This document shows, piece after piece, positions 35,645 through 46,760 of a stretch of DNA of 64,000 bases (its first letter is position 1; each line of letters begins with the position of its first letter). The stretch lies in NCBI GenBank assembly GCA_029582265.1, contig CM055837.1, positions 4,759,148-4,823,147 of the forward strand, read 5' to 3'. The notes beneath the pieces are model-generated. The model had not been told where the DNA came from and ran no database searches. It was given only the letters and a program-made list of their open reading frames with translations. The stretch comes from Zoroaster sp. YZ-2022. Taxonomy: Eukaryota > Echinodermata > Asteroidea > Forcipulatida > Zoroasteridae. Position numbers and translations under genes: made by a program.

Positions 35645-36079
35645 TTAACCCTAACCACCCTGAATCCATCAAAATCCATCCCCCTGTATTGGAAGATTTT
35701 GGCGGATTCAGGATACCTCCACATTGAGCATGTGGCGGATTTTGATGGATTCAGGATTTCAATAGTTTTTAACTGCTTGGTCATGTTGGTTGATGGATTA
35801 TAGTTACATGTACTGTATATGTTAGATTTTGATGGATTCTATGCAGCAACATACATGTACATGTACTATACAAATTTTCATGTGAGCATGGTATCCTGAA
35901 TCCGCCAAAATCCACCAAAAATTTAGTGGTGGATTTTGGCGGATTTAGGATATGTCCAATATCTACACTGGCGGATTCTGATGGATTCAGGACACCAGCA
36001 TTTTGTGTGTGACAAAATTGGTGGATTTTGGTGGATTCAGGATACTTTCTAGTAAAAATACCCAAGGGGTTAGGGTTAA
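35645..36079 (-). mobile_element. TTAA element, CCCTAACC class subfamily 3, complete
   Basis: TTAACCCTAACCACCCTG to CCAAGGGGTTAGGGTTAA. Inverted relative to 19471 and alignable over its length. Confidence 0.9.
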
Positions 36080-36128
36080 AGGTGCAGAATGACTAAAATA
36101 TGGATTTTTTTTACACTGCTTCAAAACC

Positions 36129-36392
36129 TTAACCAGTTCGCACCGGGAATAAAAAAGTTTTTCCGAACCCCCGTGGCGGGTTTATTTTTACCGCACAAAC
36201 ACGAACAATGGTGCTCACCAGAGCGTGACCGGGGAGACCGCGTCTTCCACCGTATGCTTATGGCTCGTTGCCACGTCGACCGGGAATCTATACAAAATTC
36301 CCGAGAATCCTGTGGCGTGTTTAGACGCTCTCCGATCCGCTGTCCAAAAAAAAATGTGCGTGTATACACGGCCTCCGACGCGAACTGGTTAA
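36129..36392 (+). mobile_element. TTAA element, CCAGTTCGC class, copy B
   Basis: TTAA, CCAGTTCGCACCGGG to CCGACGCGAACTGG, TTAA. Very similar to copy A. Shares its right TTAA with the next element. Confidence 0.92.
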
Positions 36393-36606
36393 AGGGACAG
36401 TGTCGTCACGATCAGAGCAGACTTTCAACAGGGCATGGAATCGGTGTCCTAGATGAACACAGTGACTGAAAATTACTGATTCATTTATGCAGCAGCAACA
36501 GTAATATGACCTTATCATGTGGGGTATTATTTTCAATCACTGAGTTAATCTAAAACTAGCACTCCGATTCCATGCCCTGTTGATCATGATGATATTGTCC
36601 CTTTAA
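36389..36606. mobile_element. TTAA element, AGGGAC class, complete
   Basis: TTAAAGGGACAGTGTCGTC to GATATTGTCCCTTTAA. Both outer TTAAs are shared with neighbours: copy B on the left and a CCCTAACC element on the right. Confidence 0.9.
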
Positions 36607-36842
36607 CCCTAACCCCCTAGGTATTCTGGCTAGGAACCTTCCTGAATCCTCCAGAATCTATCAGTGCACTTTTGGAAACATCTTTAAAATGCACCATGCA
36701 TTTTCATTGATTTTTCATATTCAGCACTTATGGCCTGTACTTCTTGCCAGGTAGTAATTTGGCCCCAGTTTCCAACAGTGCTGAATTTTCCCCAAAAAAG
36801 TGCCCCTGAGGATTTTGCAGGATTTGGGGTGGTTAGGGTTAA
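36603..36842 (+). mobile_element. TTAA element, CCCTAACC class subfamily 1, complete
   Basis: TTAACCCTAACCCCCTAGG to GGGGTGGTTAGGGTTAA, with a small internal deletion relative to 14737. Confidence 0.9.
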
Positions 36843-37058
36843 GTCTTCTCTGGCAATCCCTGCAGCAGATGCAAATATTAGTTGTTGTGGTGGAAGCATG
36901 GCTTTTAAATCTTTTGTAAATGTTTTACGGAATTTTCAGTGTACATGTATACTACATTTTTTCATCATATTGAAACATTTACAAAACAGGTATTTGGTGG
37001 GTGGGGGGTGGAGGGTGGAGGTCAGACCCATGTGTAAATTTGCACACTGAAGACAATC

Positions 37059-37171
37059 AGAGCATACTAATCGAAACGTCGAGTTGTAACCTCCAGTTCT
37101 TTTCAGAACTAATTACTACTCAATTGAGAATTTCACATGGTGTCACCGCAATTAGTCTTACTTATCCTCTT
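37059..37171 (-). repeat. Dispersed repeat related to 16284
   Basis: Inverted copy: hairpin-like AATCAGAGCATACTAATC, CGAAACGTCGAGTTGTAACC, AGTTCTTTTCAGAACTAATT, CACATGGTGTCACCGC. Confidence 0.75.
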
Positions 37172-37929
37172 CACCATGCAAACTACAAGTTTTACCTTTG
37201 CACACTGTGTTTATTTTTGTATATTTTTTGTAAATTTTACACATTTTAAGAGGAAGAAAAAAATTAATAAAAGTTATACGGTACATGTACATGTAGTTTC
37301 TACATTTGATTAAATGACACCACCCCCAATAAATAAATTAATAAAAAAATTGACCATCCTAAACTGACAAGTGGTTAATTGGGGGGGGGGGGGGGGGTGG
37401 TTTCCCTGAAGCTTTAGCCAGCAAGATATTTTTGTCTTACAGTAGCATCTTTAAATGATACAAAATACAGGCAAGGACCCCCTGAGATACATGCATGCTA
37501 ATATGGCTAGGTATCTTGAATGTATTCTTGTATTGATCGAAACGTGTACGTGTTCATGTGTACATGTAGGTTAATAGTGTGGAGCAAAGATGTCCTTTGT
37601 GTCTTATCAAAGGAAGTCCATTCTTGCCCTGGATAACAAGATGAAGACATTGGGTTTCTTATCTCTGCTAAGATTAATCTAATCAGTCTGAATGCCAAGG
37701 CCATATCCGGTAATGCCTTGAATTGTGTTGAGGGTAAAATTTTTACCCTGTCTCTGAAGACTTGATTGATGCTAGCTAGGTCATTTGATTTTTCTGGGAA
37801 TAGAGAGCCAAAGTGTATGTAATGACGTCACTTGAACAAAATCACTGAACTGTTGTATGCATGTTGTATCATATAACAATAATAAAACAAAGATTGTGTA
37901 GAACCAGCAGCCATGATACCATGGGAGTG
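37172..37929. other. Unannotated intron DNA
   Basis: A G17-like tract lies at about 37381-37397. Nothing else is recognisable. Confidence 0.4.
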
Positions 37930-38145
37930 TGTTGTCCCAAATGTGCACACGGGGGCATTTTTGACTGGACAATGCTTTCACAAGTCAAAAACAGTCAACT
38001 CATTTTGACCTGTAAATGTACTTACATGTACATGTACTACACATAAGGTTTGACAGTGTTTGACTTTTAAGTGCACTAGATATACCTTGGCAATTATATC
38101 AACATTTGGACTGATTTTTGACCCTCATAGTAGTAGGAGGGTTAA
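37930..38145 (+). mobile_element. TTAA element, CCCTCCTACT class, 5'-truncated
   Basis: Matches the right two thirds of 40425-40710 (CATTTTGACCTGTAAATG; AGTGCACTAGATATACCTTG) and ends AGTAGTAGGAGGGTTAA. The left end is missing. Confidence 0.8.
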
Positions 38146-38152
38146 TGGATGT

Positions 38153-38365
38153 TTTACAAATCTCCCTTTGCCTCAAAATTTTCTCGAAAGAAGAGAAGTA
38201 CATACATGTACGTACATGTAACCACCAAGGAAAGAAAGAAGTAGCCTGTATTGTGTCCAAAACTCTAGTTTCTTGTTTGTGGGGATGTGGAGTGTGTAAA
38301 TCCTCCACAATTAAACATCCAGGAGGTTCAGGGGCTTTGTCCTCTAGACCAAAGGGAGACCCAGT
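38153..38365. repeat. CAGGGG-ended family interior, partial copy
   Basis: ACAAATCTCCCTTTGCCTC through GACCAAAGGGAGACCC, as at 22648 and 59163. The ends are not identifiable. Confidence 0.65.
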
Positions 38366-39599
38366 GCATTCCCCTTTTGCTTGGAGGTTTGGAATGTGTC
38401 TTGAGGAACCGATTTTGAGATAATCATTGTGCTTCCAAACAACTCCTAACAGCAAGAGTCAATACACTTTTGACAATAGCAATGCATTTTGCAACATTTC
38501 ACTTTACACCCACCCCCATATTCAGCTGTGCTGCACATACCCCAATTGCATAATCATAACAAATGGCACATCATTGTAAAGAGGAATAACAGGGCTTTCC
38601 AATGATACCAAATGCAAGGAAAATGAGTTGGTAACAAGAGAGAAATCGTCAGTCAAACTTGAGTTTCCAAACTTTTTTTGAGGAGTTTAGAACCAGTAGA
38701 TATTTAAACTCTTTTTTACCACACTCTATTCGTATTTTTAACGATGGTCAGTAACTTGTACAGGGAACGGAGGATACAGGCCGAGGAGGAGGAGGGGCTG
38801 CATGAAATAACATGAAATAGTGGTTTCCTGGATACAATGTAGTACAGTGTACATGTATTTGTATTTTTCAATGTGTTTGGTCCAATGATGTCTTCTGTTT
38901 TGGTTTGGTGAGTGGGTAGAGGTTTTTAGGGGTAGAGGTTTGCCGGACAAACCTACCCGAATTTCTCTTGTTTTTATTGAATCTTATTTTGTATGCCCTC
39001 TTGTGTATATATGGTTTTTAGTTCTTTTTCTTTTTTTATTAGGTGTAATAATTTGTTTTTGTAATTTAAATATTTTTAATCTTATATATGAGCAGGTTCG
39101 ACGATACAAATTTCCATTTTAAGGACAATAAAAAATGAATTGAATTGAATTGAATATTTTATGAACATTTTAAGTGGACTATGTAGGCTTCATTATTTTA
39201 TTTAAATTTTTTTGTAATTTTTTTTAATTTAATTTTTTTTTTATTTGTGTTATTGCTCTAAATTGCTTTTTTATTACCCATCCATTTCTGTATTGTAACT
39301 TCATGTGTAATGAAATAAACGTAGATTGGTTTTAATTATTCAGTTCGTCCAGGCACTTCTGTGGGGTTTATGTGACATTTTTTGTTCAATCAATCATGTT
39401 GATGCACACATACATTGTACATGTACAGTGTAAATTGACATGGTCAATTGAAGACGATGGCAAAATGTTATAATTTATCTTAAATTTATATTTGGTTGTT
39501 TTTCAAAAATCTTCTTCATGTGCAAAGGCTGGATTCCTAATAACAATACATTGAAAGAATATTACATATAAAGTACTTTATGTACAAGTATTTTACATA
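38366..39599. other. Unannotated intron DNA
   Basis: T-rich tracts near 39180-39250. Nothing recognisable. Confidence 0.4.
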
Positions 39600-39780
39600 A
39601 GGCCAAAAAAATCTCTTGTTTCTCCACACACATCGCCTCAAACCCGTGCATCGGCATCTTTTTTTTGTGCTATGAAACGATTTGCAGCCATAAATTGCTG
39701 GATCGATTAGAACGTTTGCCTGATTTGTGCGGGCTCTCTTAACCACCATACTTTGTGTATGGGAAATTTGGTCTGGTTCC
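39600..39780. repeat. Dispersed repeat, uninterrupted relative of 26632
   Basis: CGCCTCAAACCCGTGCATCG, GCTATGAAACGATT, CCACCATACTTTGTGTATGG, AAATTTGGTC. Gives the empty site for the LINE at 26888. Confidence 0.7.
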
Positions 39781-40366
39781 AGTATAAAATGCTATATACA
39801 TACTGTGCATGTTGGGGGGGAAAAAAATAAAAAATAAAAAATAAAAAATTGTCACCACACCAAGTTTGAAGCCGACCTGTGACCAGAAACCAAAGCCTTT
39901 TTTTTTAGCCTCAGGAAAGGATTAGTGTGTGAGTTTTTTTAGCACTAGAGCACTTTAAATATTTACAAAGAAACATCATACATAATGTACAGTATGATAT
40001 GCAAAGATTGTATTGTAAATGGCCCTAGTTTCTGATCTGTGTTAAAAATCTATATCAGTGTATTTCAGCCATACTTTCCACATTAATGCTACATCATAAA
40101 TTATGTGTAGACATGTCTGATTTACAGACTCCCAACGTTTGAAATTAATGACATACGGAAGAGTGTCATCAGTGTGTGTTAAAAGACATAAATAAATGCA
40201 CAAACACAGAGGATTCTATCCACAAATAACCATAAGAAATGATAATTACACTTGATTTGGATGGCTATTGATTACATACATAAATGAAGGTGCGTGGTAT
40301 GTAAATAAAGTCACAAACTTGTCACAAGTGGGGATGATTTATTTCAGGTAATTTGATGCCGCTGTT
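39781..40366. other. Unannotated intron DNA
   Basis: An A-rich AAATAAAA run lies near 39825-39850. No gene was seen. Confidence 0.4.
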
Positions 40367-40871
40367 TTGAAGGGGCAGTATTGTCATGATCAACAGGGCA
40401 TGGAATCGGAATGCTAATTTTAGATTAACCCTCCTACTATAGCTGCACTAGTGGAAAGTAGCTATAGAGGTCACTGTTGACCCAAATGTGCCCATTTTTC
40501 ACTGGTTTTTACTGTCATTTTGACCACCCTGAACAATACCAGACAATGCTTTTACCAGGCAAAAACAGTCGACTCATTTTGACCTGTAAATGTACTTGCT
40601 ACAGGTACGTAAGGTTTAACAGTGTTTGACTTTTAAGTGCATTAGATATACCTTGGAAGTATATCAACATTTTGACTGATTTTTAACCCTTATAGTAGTA
40701 AGAGGGTTAACTCAGTGACTACCATAATACCCCACATGATAAAGTCATGTTACCGTTGCAGCTGCATAAATGACCCAGTAATTTTCAGTCACTGTGTTAA
40801 TCTTAAACAAAGACATCGATTCCATGCCCTGTCAAAAGTCTGCTCTGATCGTGACGATACTGCCTCGTTAA
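40367..40871. mobile_element. TTAA element, AGGGAC class, interrupted
   Basis: Left TTGAAGGGGCAGTATTGTC (TTAA changed to TTGA) to GACGATACTGCCTCGTTAA. A CCCTCCTACT element sits at its internal TTAA (40425-40710). Confidence 0.82.
40425..40710 (+). mobile_element. TTAA element, CCCTCCTACT class, complete, nested
   Basis: TTAACCCTCCTACTATAGC to TAGTAGTAAGAGGGTTAA. Inserted at the GATTAAC site of the host AGGGAC element, which is uninterrupted at 29087 and 36389. Confidence 0.88.
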
Positions 40872-41878
40872 CAATAAAATATACTGCTTCTTTGATTAAG
40901 GGCACTTCCATTTGACAATCAAAATGTCTGTGGGAATATCTCAAGGGGAACCAAGGCAAATACTAGGGATAAGAAAATCATTTCATCTTTTGCCCTGAGG
41001 AAGTCTAAAAAAAACGATTTTGTAAAATCAAAATCATTTTTTTATGCAAAATTAAAAAAAAAAAATTCTTATTATGTTGCTGCTTTTGAAAATGGAATTT
41101 TAGAGTAACGAATTGTGTAGCATTTAAAAGTAAAATCGTTCACTGCCTAAGTGCCAGTACCTACAAAGTCAGTGTGAAGTATTGGAGGGAAGGATCTACT
41201 TGAAATCATAAATGAACTGAGTGCAATACTAAATGACATGTACTGTACATACATGTATGTACAGTACACATGTAGTTTAATCTTAAGTCTGAAATGGACA
41301 GTGGACAATGGTCAAATTTTGTATCATAATTCTGTGTATTTTTACTGCTTGCTTCATGATTTTTCACAATTCACTGCAGGCTAGATACATGTACATACAC
41401 TGAGCGGTTTGTATTTCAGTGCTTGATTAACCCATATCTATTTTTATTGCAAGGTTTATGGTAATAGGGATTTTAAAAATGCTTTTTTTCTTTCTTTTTT
41501 CTCCTCCCCTTGCATTGCCCTTCTGATTAAACCCTTTCATCTACCTGCCATTATTTTCTTTCTCAATATCATGGCATTTAATGTCGCAACCTCTTTTGTT
41601 GTCACCACAATCGTCTCGTCACCAATTGTTTCCGCTCATCTCTTTTGCTTTCTCTGTTTGGCTCGCTCCCCTTTGTACATGCTTGTCTTTGACATTTTCA
41701 TCTCCATGGCAACGCATCTCCATCCATCTTTAATTTCTCTCACTACCATTTTATACACACATTTTGTCAATCTTATTTGGTAACTCTGGTTATTTCCAAA
41801 CTCATTCTCCCATCGTTTTTGTTTGTTTCATCCTTCCACCTTCTTTGCAACAATCTATACCCTTTTCGCCCTAAGCAG
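40872..41878. other. End of intron 1
   Basis: No repeat family was seen. The last 350 bp are strongly pyrimidine-rich and end in an acceptor, CCTAAGCAG. Confidence 0.45.
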
Positions 41879-42211
41879 AAAAGGAAACCGTCGCTAACAC
41901 TGACACAGCCTTCAACGGTAACGATCAAGCAGGAATTATTGACCTCGTAGAAGACACAGCGTTGCCTCCTGTAATCCCCTCGCAACCCGAAGATCCTGCC
42001 ACTAACCAAGAAAATAACTCACAGCTTGTGGGCATTTCTGAGCCAGAACACCCTTCTCAAACTGACACAACACCCTTGCTAGTAGTTACTGGGGAAGCAG
42101 GGGTCACTAACGGCACATCTTCTACTGAGCCTGATCCTCAAAAGGCAGAGGCTCTATCTGGATCAGAATCAGAAGCAAGCAGTGGTGTTTCTGGGAATGC
42201 TAAGGCCAAAG
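41879..42211 (+). CDS. Exon 2 of MAP7/ensconsin-like gene (acidic, disordered)
   Basis: 333 nt: two bases completing a GAA codon, 110 codons (residues about 18-127 from the 846 start), and one base before donor AAAG|GTAAAA. The acceptor is preceded by a long pyrimidine tract. The product is rich in Glu, Asp, Ser, Thr, Asn and Pro (for example KETVANTDTAFNGNDQ and SGSESEASSGVSG), with no hydrophobic core, and is predicted disordered. Long acidic, Ser/Thr-rich leaders before the basic helical domain occur in some MAP7-family proteins, but this exon alone identifies nothing. Codon composition is more GC-rich than the intron around it. A read-through frame continues past the donor to a stop at 42345, which I take as intronic. 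Confidence 0.75.
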
Positions 42212-42445
42212 GTAAAATGATTGGTTATATTTGCCGTAGCAGACCTCATCTTGTTTGGTTTTTATTCAGATATGTTCATTTCCTGTACATAGTGTATTGG
42301 CCAGTTACCATCTTACATGTACATGTATATGAGTTTTCATTTTGATATGTTCATTTCCTGTTATGATAGTGTATTAGCGAAGAGACAAGTATGGCTTCCA
42401 AATAACACTTCTAAACATGTTCAAATTACAATGTAAAGTTACATG

Positions 42446-42705
42446 TACACTCACTGGCCAAAAGTATTGCAACATGCTCAAAATAGCACTTTACAAGTAA
42501 CAGGTGAGATTATCATTTAATCCGATTTCATCGATCGTGTATTACATAATTTCCGAGCAAGAACAGTAAAAAAGAACATTGACTTCAAAACACAGGCACT
42601 TTCAAGAAGTCTTAAGTAGTGTAAATAAAATAAAATAAATTATTGTAACACAGTTCTCCAAACTGAACTTTGGGGATGTTGCAATACTTATGGCCAGTGA
42701 GTGTA
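42446..42705. mobile_element. Tc1/mariner-like MITE, copy 1
   Basis: Element 42448-42703 (256 bp) between TA dinucleotides, termini CACTCACTGGCCAAAAGTA and, inverted, CACTCACTGGCCATAAGTA. It differs from the copy at 63517-63772 at one position only (GATTATC versus GATGATC). No coding sequence, so it would need a transposase supplied in trans. Confidence 0.92.
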
Positions 42706-43074
42706 CATGTACATGTACATGTACATGGTGTATACAAAACATTTGCATACAGTGTGATTACAAATAAAACAGGGGTCTTGTTAACAAATGACAGGGGTCT
42801 TGTTAACAAGATGCCCAGATGTAAATTATTCTAGCTACATACATGTATAATATACTGGTTTTTTTTTGTCTACTTCAGTGGCATACTGGAAGTTTTGTTC
42901 TGGGTTGGAGATATTTTTTGTTTAATTTTGATTCAATCCTGTAAGAAATTACACCGTTACAAACAAATTATTTTTCTTTATATGTACATGTAGAAAAATC
43001 ATCTTCACGGCACAACCATCTTTGTCCGATTTCCCTGAATCAGGACAATGATCATAGGACTGATTCTCTGTACA

Positions 43075-43341
43075 TTAACCCTAACCCCCTAGGTATTCTG
43101 GCTAGGAACCTTCCCGGATCCTCCAAAATCCATCAGTGCACTTTTGGAAACATGCCCTTATCTTCAAAATGCACCATGCATTTTCGTTGATCTTTCATAT
43201 TCAGTACTTATGGCCTGTACATCTTGCCAGGTAGTAATTTTGCCCATTTGAAGGGTGAAAGTACCAGTTTCCAACAGTGCTGAATTTTTCCAAAAAGTTC
43301 CCCTTGGAGGATTTTGCAGGATTTGGGGTGGTTAGGGTTAA
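43075..43341 (+). mobile_element. TTAA element, CCCTAACC class subfamily 1, complete
   Basis: TTAACCCTAACCCCCTAGG to GGGGTGGTTAGGGTTAA. Confidence 0.9.
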
Positions 43342-43654
43342 ATAGAAGGGAGTCAGGGAACCAGTCTATTTTCTTGTAAGCCTCAGTTTGAATCGGTTTG
43401 GTTACTTGTATTTACATGTATATGACAAATTCACAAAAAATACAAGATGGCCTTAACATAAGTACATTCCTAGAACATTCTACAACCCTTGGTCTGCATA
43501 AATTTGCAAAGTCTGGAAAACTTTGCAAACATTGCTGTAGATATCCTCTTGCAATCAATCATGAGTATAATCTGCATACATGTACTGTTTGTCTCAGGGA
43601 TAAAATATAGCCACAACACATGTGTAACAGCTGTTTTTATTCATGTATAGAGCA

Positions 43655-43745
43655 ACCCATTAGTTTAAGGGAAGGTAGAACATTGGTAATCTTGGCCAAA
43701 TCTGCTACAAGTTTGCTAACTCTCTTTGAAACAAGATACATGTAT
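43655..43745. repeat. Single degenerate 81-bp repeat monomer
   Basis: AGGGAAGGTAGAACATTGGT, then TCTTTGAAACAAGATACATG: one monomer of the array at 4041. Confidence 0.75.
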
Positions 43746-43765
43746 GCAATTAACTAGTTTTAAGT

Positions 43766-43872
43766 AAGACTAATTGCGGTGACACCATGTGGAATCTCAA
43801 TTGAGTAGTAATTAGTTCTGAAAAGAACTGGGGTACAACTCCACATGGTGTCACCGCAATTAGTCTTACCAT
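43766..43872. repeat. Foldback relative of 16284
   Basis: TAAGACTAATTGCGGTGACA at the left is mirrored by GTGTCACCGCAATTAGTCTTA at the right, enclosing CAATTGAGTAGTAATTAG and GAAAAGAACTGGGGTACAAC. It looks like an arm duplicated in inverted orientation. Confidence 0.8.
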
Positions 43873-44167
43873 GAAGGAAGAAAACACTTCCTCCATGGTC
43901 TTACTTATCATCATCACCATGCAAAGCTACAAGTTTTACCTAACTAGTTTTAGATTATCCATTGTTATGTTAACAAAAAAAATAGTAAAAGATTTTCCAT
44001 ATTTATCTGTTACTGAGAATTTAGAAAGAGTACTCTTTCCAAGATTCAAACTGGACATTATTTCACTTTTCTTAAAAGTGACGCCACCTCAAGACCAAAT
44101 TATTTCTAGGGAAGGTCGATGCCATCGTTAGCTTATAGTACATGTACATTGTGTACACATATATAAC

Positions 44168-44494
44168 AACAACAACAACAACTGGTGCTCAAGGCGCATT
44201 ACATTATTACCCCTGCTCATCAGGCTCATAAATCATTCCTGAAACCATCTCAGCTCCCTGGGAAGTATACAGCTCAATTGCTGCCATTTCAGCGCATATG
44301 GGCTAGTCAAACACAACAACCAACTCTGTCCTCACAGGTACCCATTTACCCCTGGGTGGAGAGAAGCAATTATGGTAAAGTGTCTTGCTTAAGGACACAA
44401 GTACCCCAGTTGCGGTTGGGATTCGAACCCACATTCTGACGACTCAGCCATCAGAACACAAATCCGATGCACTAAACCGCTCGACCATGGCACT
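44168..44494 (-). mobile_element. tRNA-Leu-like SINE
   Basis: Same family as 34731. The distal tail here is (AAC)n on the plus strand, not (AAT)n, so the simple tail differs. Confidence 0.88.
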
Positions 44495-44620
44495 TACTAC
44501 ATGTATATCAATTACATTTACATGTAAGTTTCACATAACAATTGACAATTTTGTTTTGTTGTTGTCCTACTGCCCACACATATTTGCATTAGATTCAAGG
44601 GTTCAGTAGAGCTACATGTA

Positions 44621-45075
44621 TATATGACATAAAACACAATAAAGGGGGCCACTTTCCTACCGTCACATTAGCAGTTTTTCTAATGGTTGTTTTTTTTTTT
44701 TTAATATCTGAAACCACCCAAAAAGAATTTCAACATTTGAATAGACATGCATACTTATCCTAAAGATAATTTGAGTTGATTATTACTATTATTTTTTTAA
44801 TTACCCTAAAATTTCTATCAACAAATGGACGGAAAAGTGCGGTAACTTTTTCCGTCCAATTTTTATGGAAATTTTAGGGTAAAAAAAAAAATAAATAAAT
44901 AAATAAATAAAATAAATCAACTCAAATTAGTTCTAGTATAAGCCTGCATGTCCATTCACATGTTGAAACACTTTTTGGTCGGTTTCAGATACTTAAAAAT
45001 AAATCACAACCATTGGAAAAACTGCTAACGTGACGGATGCAAAGTGGCCCCCTTTATTGTGTTTTATGTCATATA
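44621..45075. mobile_element. Foldback MITE, about 455 bp
   Basis: Outer arms TATATGACATAAAACACAAT and its complement (ending 45075), continuing as GGGGGCCACTTT / AAAGTGGCCCCC and AGCAGTTTTTC / GAAAAACTGCT. The centre is a hairpin with GGACGGAAAA / TTTTCCGTCC and TTACCCTAAAAT / ATTTTAGGGTAA, split by (AAAT)n. No coding sequence. Confidence 0.88.
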
Positions 45076-45160
45076 TGTTAATCTATGTGTTAACAATAGC
45101 AATTGCATCAAACATAAGTACATGTAACAATCTGTTGTCATTGTTGAAATTGATATAATA

Positions 45161-45426
45161 TACTACTCAAAACAATTTAGGGAACACTGGATTTTTAACA
45201 TCAAATAGGTTTGAAATGTTGCATGAACCGGGATTTTCATTTGCAACCCCCTCTCTCTTTCAGTAGTCATGTCATGAAATGTGTAATCACTACATGCATC
45301 CTTTATCATCTGCTTCATTGTGCAGTTGTTTCTCATCAATTCTGTGAAACATTGTGTTTATCTGAAATAAATTATCTTGCTTTAACTGAGATTATTCCGG
45401 TGTTCCCTAAATTGTTTTGAGTAGTA
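45161..45426. mobile_element. Tc1/mariner-like MITE with perfect 25-bp inverted repeats
   Basis: TA on both sides. Left end CTACTCAAAACAATTTAGGG continuing AACAC, matched exactly by the right end GTGTT, CCCTAAATTGTTTTGAGTAG. Interior about 210 bp, non-coding. Confidence 0.92.
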
Positions 45427-45539
45427 TATTTTATTTGATATCCATTCAAAACCTGTGCAATGGAAGTTTTGAAGTTGGCTGAAATAAATAAACTCATTTC
45501 CCAAGCAAATGTGCTGAAATGGAAACAAATTTTTAAAAG

Positions 45540-45740
45540 GAAGATTGGTAATGTTGGTAAAACTGCTTCAATGAGTATGCTTACTGTCTTTGAATCAAGA
45601 TATTCATTGAAGGGAAGGTACAACATTGGTAATGTTGGCAAAACTGCTTCTATGAGTATGCTTACTCTCTTTGAATCGAGATGAAGGGAAGGTACAACAT
45701 TGGTAATGTTGGCAAAACTGCTTCAATGAGTATGCTTAGT
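45540..45740. repeat. 81-bp repeat array, about 3 copies
   Basis: Monomers with GGTAATGTTGGCAAAACTGC and ATGAGTATGCTTACTCTC. The GTTGGC variant is shared with 51936, whereas 4041 mostly has GTTGTC. Confidence 0.9.
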
Positions 45741-45889
45741 CATAGAGCTCTTCATTTTCTTTTTTTATCCAGGGTTGCTCAGGAAAAACAAATACAAAAC
45801 CATTATGGATTCAAATGATGGCATGACAGCAGGAAATATTGTAGCCTGTGCAATGTGTATATATGCAGCAAGTGCGGTTATCTCTCTGC

Positions 45890-46222
45890 TGATAATAATA
45901 TGTAGCGCACATATTCACCACACTAGTGCTCAAGGTGCATTACATTATTACCCCTGCTCATCGGGCTCATAACCATCTCAGCTCCCTGGGAAGTAATATC
46001 AACTCAATTGCTTCCATATTGGCGCATGTAGGGCTAATCAAACACAACAACTAACTCTGCCCTCACCGGTACCCATTTACTCCTGGGTGGAGAGAAGCAA
46101 TTATGGTAAAGTGTCTTGCTGAAGGACACAAGCACCATGGTCACAGTCAGGATTTGAACCCACATTCTGACGACTTGGCCATCAGAACAAAAATCCGATG
46201 CACTAAACCGCTCAGCCGTCAT
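45890..46222 (-). mobile_element. tRNA-Leu-like SINE, degenerate
   Basis: As 34731 with a small deletion in the body and decayed B box (GGATTTGAACCC on the plus strand). Confidence 0.82.
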
Positions 46223-46461
46223 AGTATTAGCCAGATGGGTGTCTGGGTGTCTTTTAGACACCCTGTTTCAATTTTGGACACCCTGTTTCAATTTTTGGCA
46301 CCTTATTTCATCTGTCATTTACATGTACAAGTATTGTAAGTGAACAATTTGGACACCCTGTTTTGAAATTTCCAGCAAATTTGGACACCTTGGTTCTAAA
46401 TCTTGGCTAACCCCTTGTTGGCCATAGCACTCCCATGCAAACCCAACTGATCAACTCACTG

Positions 46462-46760
46462 CAGGGGTCGAAATTAACACTAGTCCGCTACTCCGAGGCT
46501 AGTGGTTTCAGCAGCAGGACTACTAGCTGCTAGGGTTTGGGTAGTCCGATGGGCTAGTGAAAAAAATGAAATAAAAATAAACGCAAAAAACATTCAGTAT
46601 GATCTCAGCAAGAACATGTTACTCACCAGCTCACGGTTCATTTCTTTTTCTTGTAATTTACATGTGTATATTCACCTTTTTTCAGGACTACTAAAAAATG
46701 AGAAGGACTAGTAAAATTTTGACATAACTAGTCATTTTGGCTACCATAAAATTCAAGTTA
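46462..46760. mobile_element. CAGGGG-ended element, short relative of 33375
   Basis: Begins CAGGGGTCGAAATTAACAC, has CTAGTCCG and GCTAGTG words, and ends near TTTTGGCTACCATAAAATTC with a decayed right terminus. Confidence 0.65.

Larger units (their letters stand above)
895..41878 (+). other. Intron 1 (about 41 kb), repeat-filled
   Basis: Bounded by donor GTAATT at 895 and an acceptor after a long pyrimidine-rich tract (CCTAAGCAG, ending 41878). The interior is almost entirely transposon remnants, tandem repeats and unannotated AT-rich DNA, listed separately. Calling this one intron depends on exons 1 and 2 belonging together. Confidence 0.5.

Noticed and set aside
41571..41783. Possible membrane-protein exon upstream of exon 2
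   Set aside because: The hydrophobic product reflects the pyrimidine-rich tract before the exon 2 acceptor. It has no splice structure of its own.
42212..42345. Read-through extension of exon 2 to the stop at 42345
   Set aside because: Exon 2 has a good donor (AAAG|GTAAAA) whose phase matches exon 3, and the extension loses the acidic composition.
5804..43341. Interstitial telomere arrays
   Set aside because: Each site holds at most two telomere-like hexamers exactly at element ends next to TTAA, not tandem arrays.
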